Notes under the pieces: model-generated
What the model was told of the DNA's origin: nothing
Databases searched by the model: none
What the model saw: the letters and a program-made list of their open reading frames with translations, nothing else
DNA from: Syntrophomonadaceae bacterium
GTDB taxonomy: Bacteria; Bacillota; Syntrophomonadia; Syntrophomonadales; Syntrophomonadaceae
DNA length: 10,174 nucleotides
Direction of reading: 5' to 3'
Assembly (NCBI GenBank): GCA_028683995.1
Contig: JAQUGU010000047.1
Span: 1 to 10,174, forward strand
Part shown: positions 1-6,381 of the stretch, piece after piece
How positions within the stretch are numbered: the stretch's first letter is position 1
Layout: every line of letters begins with the position of its first letter
Made by a program: the position numbers and the translations under genes

Positions 1-197
1 GCGTCACAGCACTCCACCAGAGGTATACCATAGGCGGCTGTTTTCCCGGTTCCGGTTTGAGCTCTTCCGATAAGATCTCGCCCCATTAAAGCTAGCGGAA
101 TGGCTTCCTTCTGTACCGGGGTGGTTTCCTCAAATCCCATATCACTGAGGGCTTTAAGAATAAGAGGGTCAATTTTCAGCTCTTCAAATGTGATCAA
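1..197 (-). CDS. DEAD-box ATP-dependent RNA helicase, N-terminal part (cut by window edge)
   Basis: This is the first 65 codons of a superfamily 2 RNA helicase, read leftwards off the window. The translation has a Q-motif (GFEETTPVQ, residues 21-29, with the adenine-sensing Gln at 29) and motif I/Walker A (AQTGTGKT, residues 46-53), in the spacing normal for DeaD/CshA/RhlE-type proteins, which unwind structured RNA in ribosome assembly or mRNA decay. I chose a TTG start (195-197), because an AAAGGAGA ribosome binding site lies about 12 bases upstream on the minus strand and there is no ATG closer than residue 20. The gene is divergent from the SRP RNA and dnaX. The DEAD motif and C-terminal domain lie outside, so the subfamily cannot be decided. 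Confidence 0.9.
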   Translation of the reverse strand, partial: MITFEELKIDPLILKALSDMGFEETTPVQKEAIPLALMGRDLIGRAQTGTGKTAAYGIPLVECCD

Positions 198-408
198 TAG
201 TTTATATTTCTCCTTTATACTAAAATTTTTGAACCTTAATTAATATTACTTTTACCAGCTTTAGGGCAGGAAATACAGAAATAATACAACAATGGTTCCA
301 TTACTTTCTTTATTTATTTATTCTACAACTTTTGACTCACTCTGGCTAATTACCTTTCTAATCACTAACCGGAGCATGAGCAACGAGCAGAGGGTAAAGC
401 TTTGCAGC

Positions 409-437
409 TTGCCAAGCAGGGGAAAAGATTGTACAAT
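409..437 (+). promoter_or_regulatory. Probable sigma-A promoter of the SRP RNA gene
   Basis: TTGCCA (409-414) and TACAAT (432-437) are separated by 17 bases, a good match to the -35/-10 consensus. The predicted start near 444 is about 20 bases before the SRP RNA terminal helix, leaving a short 5' trailer to be processed. A weaker TTGACT at 332-337 has no matching -10. Confidence 0.6.
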
Positions 438-462
438 AAATGAGCCATAGGAGAATAAGATT

Positions 463-733
463 TGCCGTGCTAGACGGGGAATTAGCGGTGCCTTGTAACC
501 TGCAACCCGCTACAGCAGGGTCGAATTCCTGAGCCCAGGGTTTATCTTGTAAGGTCTGGCTTGAATAAGTGGCTAAGAAGTTTGGGTCCGGCGCAACAGG
601 ACATCTTGAACCGTGTCAGGTCCGGAAGGAAGCAGCACTAAGAGATTAATCCGGTGTGACGCAGGGTAGCCTGAATGGAGTTAACTGTTCAAGTAACGCT
701 TGGAGGGTATTCTCGAAGCCAGGTGCACGGCAA
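463..733 (+). ncRNA. ffs: Signal recognition particle RNA (large, Bacillus/Clostridia type, with Alu domain)
   Basis: This is the RNA core of the signal recognition particle, which with Ffh targets nascent membrane and secreted proteins to the Sec translocon. The ends pair: GCCGTGC (464-470) with GCACGGC (725-731). The Alu-domain block, with its conserved TGTAA loop, is at 494-498. The domain IV hairpin that binds Ffh runs from about 613 to 638 with a GGAA tetraloop (624-627) and the conserved AGGAAGCAGCA side. At about 270 bases it is the long form found in Gram-positive spore formers, not the roughly 110-base 4.5S form. Location directly upstream of dnaX is the usual arrangement in Firmicutes. 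The exact mature ends are inferred from the terminal helix. Confidence 0.95.
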
Positions 734-746
734 TAATTTGAATTGT

Positions 747-775
747 AAAATAGACGCGGTCTCCGCGTCTATTTT
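747..775 (+). terminator. Rho-independent terminator of the SRP RNA
   Basis: A perfect 13-bp stem pairs AAAATAGACGCGG (747-759) with CCGCGTCTATTTT (763-775) around a 3-base loop, so the 3' arm provides the T-rich run. It lies 14 bases after the SRP RNA end and separates the RNA gene from dnaX. Confidence 0.9.
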
Positions 776-853
776 GTATACTTCACAGCAGGAAAGTCAG
801 GACTAAATCAAGAACTTATATGCTAGTATCCGTAACCGAAAGGAAGAGATATT

Positions 854-2347
854 ATGGCTTACCTGGCTTTATACCGAGCCTGGCGTCCCCAGCGTTTTGA
901 AGAGGTGGTGGGGCAGGAGAAAACCGTGACCGCCTTGCGTAATGCCATTAAAGAGGGGCGCTTAACCCATGCCTATCTGTTTTCTGGCCCCCGGGGAACT
1001 GGCAAGACCAGTATTGCTAAAATAATTGCCAAAGCGGTTAACTGTGAGAATATCGAGGAAGGAGAGCCCTGCAACGTTTGTTCCTCCTGTACCGATATTA
1101 ACAATGGTAACTTTATGGATGTTATTGAAATAGATGCTGCCTCCAATCGGGGAATAGATGAGATTCGCGACCTGCGGGAAAAGGTACGGGTCTTACCTGC
1201 TCAAGGTAAGAAAAAGGTATATATAATAGATGAAGTTCACATGCTTACCACCGAGGCCTTTAATGCTCTGTTAAAGACCCTGGAAGAACCTCCGGATTCA
1301 GTTATCTTCATTCTTGCTACCACCGAGCCCCAAAAAATACCGGATACTATACGTTCTCGCTGCCAATCCTACGGTTTTCGCCGCCTGACCGGGCCTGAAA
1401 TTCTGGAAAGGCTGCAGCAAGTAGCGGCAAGTGATGGTATAGAGCTGGATAATGAAGCGGGCCAGCTAATAGCCCGGCGAGCCAATGGTGGCCTGCGTGA
1501 TGCCCTCAGCACCCTGGATCAGATTTATTCCTACAAAGGTAAAACCATCAAAAAGGAAGATGTGCTGGATGTGTTGGGACTGGTAGATGAACTATACCTG
1601 GCCCGCCTGTTAGAAAAGGTAGTGGAGCAGGATACGGCAGGAATAATTGAGATGCTGGCAGCTGCTCTGGGTGAGGGTAAGGAAGCCCAGCAATTGGCCC
1701 GGGAGAGTGCCCTTTATTTACGCGATTTGCTTTTATATATGGTGATGGGTGATGAAACTGACTTTTTAGTAGTAACGGCAACCGCCAAACCATTATTAGA
1801 AGAGCAAAAATCTAAAATAGATCGGAGTCAGCTTTTGCAGGCCCTGCGATTGATGATGGACACTGCCGACAAGCTAAGATTCAGTGAAGGGAACCGTTTT
1901 ATTCTCGAAGTAGCATTCCTGCAGATGGCGCAGATATTTAACAGCGAAACTCCGGTAGTGCAGCCATCCCGGCAGGAAGCCAAAACTCCCCGGGTACAGG
2001 CCCCAAGCAGGGGGAATAAGCCGGATGCTCGGGAGATATTATGGAATCGCCTGCTGGCCGGGGTAAAGGAAAAGAAAATTCCTACCCATGCCCTGCTATC
2101 CCAGGGTAGGCTGCTGGGAGCGCGCGATGATGTTCTTTATATAGGCTATAAAAAAGGGTACCGTTTTCATAAAGAACGTATGGAAGAAAAAGACAACCGG
2201 GAACTGCTGGAAGGCGTAGCCCGGGATATCTTGAAGCGGAACGTGGAAATAGAATTTATTTTCCTTGATGATGAACAATATAATGATATCATTGTAAAAA
2301 AAGCCATAGAATACTTTGGCGAAGATATCGTAGAAATAAAGGATTAG
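854..2347 (+). CDS. dnaX: DNA polymerase III subunit gamma/tau (clamp loader ATPase)
   Basis: DnaX is the AAA+ motor of the clamp loader that places the sliding beta clamp on primed DNA. Visible motifs are Walker A GPRGTGKT (residues 45-52), the zinc-binding cysteines C64, C73, C76 and C79, Walker B with IIDEVH (124-129), sensor 1 ATTEP (155-159), the SRC arginine-finger motif (168-170) and sensor 2 GGLRDA (212-217). Residues from about 385 to 497 form a C-terminal domain with a short linker, so this is a tau-like product. At 497 residues it is shorter than Bacillus (about 560) or E. coli (643) tau. The ATG at 854 follows an AAAGGAAGAG ribosome binding site. It heads the dnaX-ybaB-recR-yaaL-bofA block. 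I saw no convincing frameshift signal producing a separate gamma form. Confidence 0.97.
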   Translation: MAYLALYRAWRPQRFEEVVGQEKTVTALRNAIKEGRLTHAYLFSGPRGTGKTSIAKIIAKAVNCENIEEGEPCNVCSSCTDINNGNFMDVIEIDAASNRGIDEIRDLREKVRVLPAQGKKKVYIIDEVHMLTTEAFNALLKTLEEPPDSVIFILATTEPQKIPDTIRSRCQSYGFRRLTGPEILERLQQVAASDGIELDNEAGQLIARRANGGLRDALSTLDQIYSYKGKTIKKEDVLDVLGLVDELYLARLLEKVVEQDTAGIIEMLAAALGEGKEAQQLARESALYLRDLLLYMVMGDETDFLVVTATAKPLLEEQKSKIDRSQLLQALRLMMDTADKLRFSEGNRFILEVAFLQMAQIFNSETPVVQPSRQEAKTPRVQAPSRGNKPDAREILWNRLLAGVKEKKIPTHALLSQGRLLGARDDVLYIGYKKGYRFHKERMEEKDNRELLEGVARDILKRNVEIEFIFLDDEQYNDIIVKKAIEYFGEDIVEIKD

Positions 2348-2359
2348 GAGGATGAATAA

Positions 2360-2686
2360 ATGAAATTTAACCCTGGCGGTGGATCGATGAATAAAATGAT
2401 AAAACAGGCCAAGCAGGTACAGGAACAGATTGTAAAAATGCAGGAGGAACTAAAGGAAAGAGAAGTAGAAACCTCGGCTGGTGGCGGTGCTATCACGGTC
2501 AGGATAAATGGCAAACAGGAATTAATGGCGATTAAAATTAAGCCCGAGGCAGTTGACCCGGATGATATCGAAATGCTGGAAGATTTGGTTATAGCCGCAG
2601 TCAATGAAGGAATCCGGCAATCCCAGGAAATGGTCTCCACAGAAATGGCTAAAATCACTGGCGGCTTCAACATTCCCGGGTTGTAA
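2360..2686 (+). CDS. ybaB: YbaB/EbfC family nucleoid-associated protein
   Basis: This small DNA-binding protein is thought to act as a dimer bridging DNA in the nucleoid. In most bacteria it lies between dnaX and recR, which is why a role near replication or repair is often proposed. At 108 residues it has the family length. Features seen are a Gly-rich, Met-rich start, a long N-terminal charged helix (about residues 10-38, rich in Gln, Glu and Lys), the AGGGAITVRINGKQEL strand segment, and the acidic IKPEAVDPDDIEMLEDL segment that defines the family. The ATG at 2360 follows a strong AGGAGG site that begins at the dnaX stop codon, so the two are translated from one message. A second ATG (2387) is in frame but less favoured. 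Confidence 0.95.
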   Translation: MKFNPGGGSMNKMIKQAKQVQEQIVKMQEELKEREVETSAGGGAITVRINGKQELMAIKIKPEAVDPDDIEMLEDLVIAAVNEGIRQSQEMVSTEMAKITGGFNIPGL

Positions 2687-2700
2687 AAAAATAGATTTTA

Positions 2701-2826
2701 GACACTGAAGGACACTGAATTTTTATGATTAACCTAAAAGCACTACTGTACACCTTCTAGTTCGTAGTTTATTTTCCTTATAAAAAATTCTGCGGAAATC
2801 CTGCTTAATCCGCGTTATCCGCGTGA
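2701..2826. repeat. Short degenerate direct repeats between ybaB and recR
   Basis: GACACTGAA occurs twice almost in tandem (2701-2709, 2711-2719). Further on, a run with about 9-10 base periodicity is made of TTCTGCGGAA, ATCCTGCTTA, ATCCGCGTT and ATCCGCGTG (2788-2825). The two clusters share no sequence that I can align, and there is no terminator or open frame. The second cluster ends about 43 bases before the recR start, so it lies in the recR leader if ybaB and recR are cotranscribed. Its role is unknown. Confidence 0.5.
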
Positions 2827-2867
2827 ATTTAAAAATCTATTTTCCTGAAAAATTAGGAGGATTCGGA

Positions 2868-3461
2868 ATGAGACTGGCCCGACCCCTGGAAAACCTCATA
2901 GACCAATTACTTAAACTGCCTACCATCGGCCCCAAGACGGCGCAGAGGCTGGCTCTGTATATATTAAAAATGCCGCCCCAGGAAGCCCGGCAACTGGCCC
3001 AGGCAATAATTGATGCCCGGGAAAAGGTCTTCCCCTGCTCCCGTTGCGGTTACCTGACCGACAGCAATCCCTGCGCTATCTGCCAGGATGAAAGCCGGGA
3101 TAAAGAGATTCTTTGTGTGGCCGAGGAAGCCAGTGACATTATTGCTATTGAACGTACCGGGTATAAGGGCAGGTACTACGTTTTAAACAAAAACTTTAAC
3201 CTGATGGGTGATAATAACCTGGAAGAATTAAACCTGGATCCTTTTATCAAGCAGTTAGCGGCAGGTGTCATCAAAGAAGTAGTTCTGGCCCTAAATCCTG
3301 ATATTGAAGGGGAAGTCATGGCACGCTACCTGGCTGGAATAGCGACCACCCATGGAGTCAAAGCCACTCGTCTGGCCCATGGCCTACCAGTAGGAGGCGA
3401 CATTGAGTTTGCTGATGAAATAACCCTGCGCCGAGCCCTGGAAGGACGCAAAGAAATATAA
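2868..3461 (+). CDS. recR: Recombination mediator protein RecR
   Basis: RecR forms a ring with RecO (and RecF) that helps load RecA on single-stranded DNA gaps in recombinational repair. From the ATG at 2868 the protein has 197 residues, as usual (Bacillus about 198). Seen in order: a helix-hairpin-helix segment LPTIGPKTAQRLA (17-29), a zinc finger with C57, C60, C69 and C72, and a Toprim domain starting at ILCVAEEASD (81-90), with the later NPDIEGEV and the conserved LPVGGD near 173. The start is chosen because AGGAGG (2855-2860) lies 7 bases upstream. An in-frame GTG at 2823 would add 15 residues from repeat sequence and has no binding site. One oddity is that the usual SPLxGIGP loop after YHVL is replaced by a divergent stretch (residues 107-122). 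Confidence 0.96.
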   Translation: MRLARPLENLIDQLLKLPTIGPKTAQRLALYILKMPPQEARQLAQAIIDAREKVFPCSRCGYLTDSNPCAICQDESRDKEILCVAEEASDIIAIERTGYKGRYYVLNKNFNLMGDNNLEELNLDPFIKQLAAGVIKEVVLALNPDIEGEVMARYLAGIATTHGVKATRLAHGLPVGGDIEFADEITLRRALEGRKEI

Positions 3462-3525
3462 CATAATATAAAATCTCGTGGCATAGGATAGGTAACACAG
3501 TAAAAATATGCCAGGGGGTTTTTTT

Positions 3526-3819
3526 ATGGAAATATGGTCCAGGCTATATAGCCGGCTAAAAACCTGTCGCTTATTAAATGAAAATGAGCAAGAAAAAATT
3601 GATTTTTCTGACCGGGAATTATTAAATGAGGCCCACCAGGAACTAATATGTGCCCATAACATGTTTGCTCGGGTAGTGGATGAGGAAATGGTAGATTGTG
3701 CTATCTATAGTATTAGTGCGGCAGAGAAGCGTTACAATTATCTCTATAAAAAAATAAAGCAGGAATACAGTTCTCCATCATACGCCGGGCAAAATATTAC
3801 GGCCTTGAGCCAGTCATAA
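3526..3819 (+). CDS. yaaL: YaaL-like DUF2508 family protein
   Basis: This small cytoplasmic protein of unknown function is assigned to DUF2508 (YaaL) from its size, composition and, above all, its position between recR and bofA, the order seen in Bacillus subtilis. The 97 residues look all-helical and charged. A LLNEAHQEL-type helix is followed by a segment that aligns with the family's core (VDCAIYSISAAEKRYNYLYKKIK). There are no membrane segments and no recognisable catalytic motif. The ATG at 3526 is preferred over the in-frame ATG at 3508, because CAGGGGG (3512-3518) sits 7 bases before it while 3508 has no binding site. It lies 64 bases after recR and 19 bases before bofA. Confidence 0.8.
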   Translation: MEIWSRLYSRLKTCRLLNENEQEKIDFSDRELLNEAHQELICAHNMFARVVDEEMVDCAIYSISAAEKRYNYLYKKIKQEYSSPSYAGQNITALSQS

Positions 3820-3838
3820 GCGAAGAGGGGTGGAAGCC

Positions 3839-4108
3839 ATGGAGGTCTTAAATGTTGTCATAGCAGCATTATTTTTGCTGGTTATCCTTTACATAGTGGC
3901 TCAGGTTTTTATCAAACCGGTCAAACTACTCTGGAAATTATTGATAAATTCTGCGGTAGGTTTAGTCCTGTTAGTACTGGTAAACTATCTGGCCTCGTAT
4001 TTTGACTTTTCTTTACCGGTTAATATTATCAGTGTTCTTATCGCTGGCTTCTTAGGTATACCCGGGGTAATTTTACTTATCTGCCTGCAGTTATTACTAA
4101 TGCAATAA
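3839..4108 (+). CDS. bofA: Pro-sigma-K processing inhibitor BofA family protein
   Basis: In Bacillus, BofA sits in the outer forespore membrane with SpoIVFA and holds the intramembrane protease SpoIVFB inactive until a forespore signal arrives, timing activation of sigma-K late in sporulation. Here the 89 residues are almost entirely hydrophobic. One membrane segment lies at about residues 5-24, then come VKLLWKLLINSAVG and a second and probably third hydrophobic stretch, ending in the family's GIPGV motif (about 73-77) before the hydrophobic tail. Length matches Bacillus BofA (87). The ATG at 3839 follows GAGGGG at 8 bases. An in-frame GTG at 3830 overlaps that site and is unlikely. This gene is the main evidence that the organism sporulates. 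Confidence 0.9.
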   Translation: MEVLNVVIAALFLLVILYIVAQVFIKPVKLLWKLLINSAVGLVLLVLVNYLASYFDFSLPVNIISVLIAGFLGIPGVILLICLQLLLMQ

Positions 4109-4123
4109 AAATAAACTTATTTT

Positions 4124-4151
4124 AAAAAAAGGCCTTAATCGGCCTTTTTTT
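4124..4151 (+). terminator. Rho-independent terminator after bofA
   Basis: AAAAAAAGGCC (4124-4134) pairs with GGCCTTTTTTT (4141-4151) around a 6-base loop. The A-run on the 5' side makes it potentially bidirectional. It closes the dnaX-bofA block 15 bases after the bofA stop. Confidence 0.85.
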
Positions 4152-4466
4152 ATTTATAGGAGTAGTTACTAAAGTAAAATCTATAGATAACAGGTTACCC
4201 GGCACTCAACTGAAGGCTTAAAGAAAACTCTTACTAGAAACCAAAAAGCCTGGTAAGCAAGGAACAGAACTTAATGAGTTGGATTGAGTACGTTATTAAC
4301 CGCTTCTTAATCTAAAATTAACAAAAAAACAGTGCACTAAAGGAAGGAAAAAGTGTATTATTTAATTTAATCCCAGTTTTATCAGTAAATTTATTTTAAT
4401 AATAGTATAGCCTTATTACCAGTACCGGATAAATGTGAGTAACATTTCCCTAAATAAAGATAATTA
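4152..4466. other. Gene-poor spacer before the oxidoreductase operon
   Basis: About 315 A+T-rich bases contain no credible gene, tRNA or recognised riboswitch; in particular no T-box or S-box consensus was seen. The only open frame with an ATG that I noted is 13 codons (4274). The left arm of the inverted repeat described next lies at 4430-4440, and a separate AAATGT-N5-ACATTT palindrome lies at 4431-4447. Confidence 0.6.
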
Positions 4467-4480
4467 TTGACTCACATTTA
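4430..4480. promoter_or_regulatory. Operator-like inverted repeat overlapping the oxidoreductase operon promoter
   Basis: TAAATGTGAGT (4430-4440) and ACTCACATTTA (4470-4480) are perfect 11-base inverted copies, 40 bases apart from start to start, close to four helical turns. The right copy overlaps the -35 box TTGACT, so a bound protein would compete with RNA polymerase. The left copy also forms a smaller palindrome, AAATGT-N5-ACATTT (4431-4447). The TGTGA/TCACA cores recall Crp/Fnr-family half sites, but the spacing is not that of a single such site. The regulator is unknown. Confidence 0.5.
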
Positions 4481-4496
4481 AAACATAATCTATACT
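4467..4496 (+). promoter_or_regulatory. Probable sigma-A promoter of the P-loop/oxidoreductase operon
   Basis: TTGACT (4467-4472) and TATACT (4491-4496) are separated by 18 bases. The predicted start is near 4503, giving an untranslated leader of about 30-65 bases depending on which start codon the first gene uses. Confidence 0.65.
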
Positions 4497-4533
4497 AATA
4501 AAAATCAATTAAATTTTTATGCACTTTTAGGAG

Positions 4534-5217
4534 GTGTTTGTTTTTACCCTACAGTATTCCCCCCGCGTGGTAGAAGCATATGTTGGAGAGTACGCCAGTG
4601 GCAAAAGCGAATTGGCAATAAACCGGGCTCTAGAGCTTAGAATCCAGGGGCATATGGTAACTCTGGTGGATCTGGACACAGTGGAGCCTTTTTATACCTT
4701 AAGACCTCTTAAAAAAATGCTGGAAGAAAAGGGCCTCATAATAATTAGCTATTCCAGTGAAGATGCTTTCGGTTTGGGAGAAACCGGAGCCATGCTTAAC
4801 CCGGCAGCCCGCTGGGCCCTTTGGCGCGAAGGCGATATTATTCTTGATATTGGTTATGGTGTTTTTGGGGCCAAAACCTTGAATTTGGTGGAAGGAGCCC
4901 TGGAATCAACTGAATTACGGGTTATTGCAGTAATAAATTATACTCGCCCTATGACCGGTAGCCGCCAAAGGATTACTGAGTATATTAGTAACCTGGGTCG
5001 GGTGGATGCCATTGTTGCCAATACTCATTTAGGGGATCAAACCACAGTGGATGTAATTAAACAGGGTAACAATGAAATTCGGGCAGTAGCTCAGAAGTTA
5101 AACATCCCGGTGGACTACATGGCGGTTGATGAAAACATGAGGGAAATTATCAAAGCAGAAGAATTTAATCTTCCAATCAAGTTTATACACAGGTATATGC
5201 CGCAAGCTTTATGGTAG
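4534..5217 (+). CDS. P-loop ATP-binding protein linked to 2-oxoacid:ferredoxin oxidoreductase genes
   Basis: This is a cytoplasmic P-loop nucleotide-binding protein with no membrane segments, of SIMIBI-like appearance. Walker A is GEYASGKS, only about 7-14 residues into the conserved part. A VTLVDLDTVEPF segment follows, resembling the switch or Walker A' region of MinD/Mrp-like or Cob(I)-type ATPases, then GDIILDIGYGVFG as a probable Walker B strand. Its function is not known. Its place as first gene of the operon, 56 bases before the alpha subunit, suggests a role in assembly, cofactor loading or control of that enzyme. The start is unresolved. Coordinates are from the first in-frame GTG (4534), which lies inside the AGGAGGTG binding site. 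The GTG at 4567 gives 216 residues beginning VVEAYVGEYASGKS and fits the domain boundary better, but it lies 32 bases from that site. Confidence 0.8.
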   Translation: MFVFTLQYSPRVVEAYVGEYASGKSELAINRALELRIQGHMVTLVDLDTVEPFYTLRPLKKMLEEKGLIIISYSSEDAFGLGETGAMLNPAARWALWREGDIILDIGYGVFGAKTLNLVEGALESTELRVIAVINYTRPMTGSRQRITEYISNLGRVDAIVANTHLGDQTTVDVIKQGNNEIRAVAQKLNIPVDYMAVDENMREIIKAEEFNLPIKFIHRYMPQALW

Positions 5218-5273
5218 GATAGTAGCAAAAATTATAGCTTTGTAATTAAAGAAAATGGGAGGTGTTTATATAA

Positions 5274-6365
5274 ATGCAACAGGTCATCACCGAGAGTAAA
5301 AAAGCATTTATGACTGGTAATGAGACCGCGGCCTGGGCAGCACTGGCTTCCGGCGCTGACGTTATGTTTGGCTACCCTATTACCCCCCAGAACGAAATAA
5401 TGCACTACTGGACCCGTTTGGCTCCTCAGTATGGTAGGGGATTTCTCCAGACCGAAGATGAAATATCGGCTGGTTTTACCGTTTGCGGGGCAGTCCAGAG
5501 CGGCAAGAAGGCTTTTACTGCCACCGCCGGACCGGGTAATGTTTTGATGCAAGAGCCCTTCGGCATGGCTGAAGCTATGAGGCTGCCCTTGCTAGCCATC
5601 ATCCAGCAGCGGGGGGGACCATCTTCAGGGACGGTAGTCTATTCCCAGCAGGAGGTTACTTTGACCACATTCGGAGGTAACGGAGAAGGTTGGCGTATAG
5701 TATATTCCACTGCTACCCATCAGGAAATATTTGATTATGTAATTAAGGGCTTTAATACCGCATGGAAATACCGGTTCCCTACCTTTATTCTAGGTGACGG
5801 TTACCAGGCTAAAATGCGCGAGCCTCTGGAAATGTATGATCCGGAAACACGCGGAATTAAAATGATTGATACTTATCCTCTAATAGGCCTGGACGGTAGT
5901 ATTACTGCTGCTGAAAGGGAACCACAACACTTATGTAACATATATAGCCTGGAAGAAGAGCTTTATGATGTGGTGATGAAAATCTCTGCTGAATACGAAA
6001 GCATCTCTCCGGAAATAGTGGAATACGAGGAAAGACAATGTGAAGATGCTGAAATAATAATACTGACCCATGGAGTGGTATCCAGGGCGGCAGATGATGC
6101 GGTAAAAGCCCTGCGGGCTCAGGGTATCAAGGCTGGCTATTTCCGCCCCATTACCCTTAGACCCTATCCGGAAAAACAACTACGCGCAGCCATAGCCCGA
6201 AGCGGTGCTAAAAAGCTGCTTATAGCAGAATCTGCCTACGGTCAATTCTATCGTTTGACCAGGCAGGAGATTTATGGAGAAACAATAAAAATGGAAACCC
6301 TGTTTATGCCGGGTGTGGGAATAATCGATTATGACATCATTAGCAAAGTGAAGAGCATTCTCTAA
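5274..6365 (+). CDS. korA: 2-oxoacid:ferredoxin oxidoreductase, alpha subunit (Kor/Vor type)
   Basis: This is the catalytic alpha subunit of a four-subunit enzyme that converts a 2-oxoacid plus CoA to acyl-CoA and CO2, reducing ferredoxin. The 363 residues carry the family's pyrimidine-binding domain: GYPITPQNE (33-41), LQTEDEISAG with the glutamate that activates thiamine diphosphate (near 61-63), TATAGPGN (82-89) and RGGPSSGT (113-120). A C-terminal transketolase-like domain begins around 255 (AEIIILTHG). GGGAGG (5257-5262) precedes the ATG by 11 bases. Size and the separate alpha-beta-gamma-delta organisation are closest to 2-oxoglutarate synthase (KorABCD), but branched-chain 2-oxoacids (Vor) cannot be excluded, so the symbol is provisional. 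Beta follows after 16 bases. Confidence 0.9.
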   Translation: MQQVITESKKAFMTGNETAAWAALASGADVMFGYPITPQNEIMHYWTRLAPQYGRGFLQTEDEISAGFTVCGAVQSGKKAFTATAGPGNVLMQEPFGMAEAMRLPLLAIIQQRGGPSSGTVVYSQQEVTLTTFGGNGEGWRIVYSTATHQEIFDYVIKGFNTAWKYRFPTFILGDGYQAKMREPLEMYDPETRGIKMIDTYPLIGLDGSITAAEREPQHLCNIYSLEEELYDVVMKISAEYESISPEIVEYEERQCEDAEIIILTHGVVSRAADDAVKALRAQGIKAGYFRPITLRPYPEKQLRAAIARSGAKKLLIAESAYGQFYRLTRQEIYGETIKMETLFMPGVGIIDYDIISKVKSIL

Positions 6366-6381
6366 GGAAGGGGGTATATTA

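Noticed and set aside
2294..2305. Run of seven A in dnaX in a frame suitable for -1 slippage (gamma/tau type frameshift)
   Set aside because: It is about 15 codons from the stop, so slippage would only replace the tail. No following stem-loop was evident, and it cannot make a gamma-length product.
2823..2867. Longer recR start at GTG 2823
   Set aside because: The extra 15 residues come from repeat sequence, there is no binding site, and the ATG at 2868 has AGGAGG at 7 bases and gives the normal length.
4274..4315. 13-codon ATG frame in the spacer before the oxidoreductase operon
   Set aside because: Weak binding site, no promoter in front, no attenuator-like hairpins and no run of regulatory codons.
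4431..4479. Crp/Fnr binding site (TGTGA ... TCACA)
   Set aside because: The half sites are more than 30 bases apart rather than about 6, so it is not a standard single site. It is kept only as an unassigned inverted repeat.
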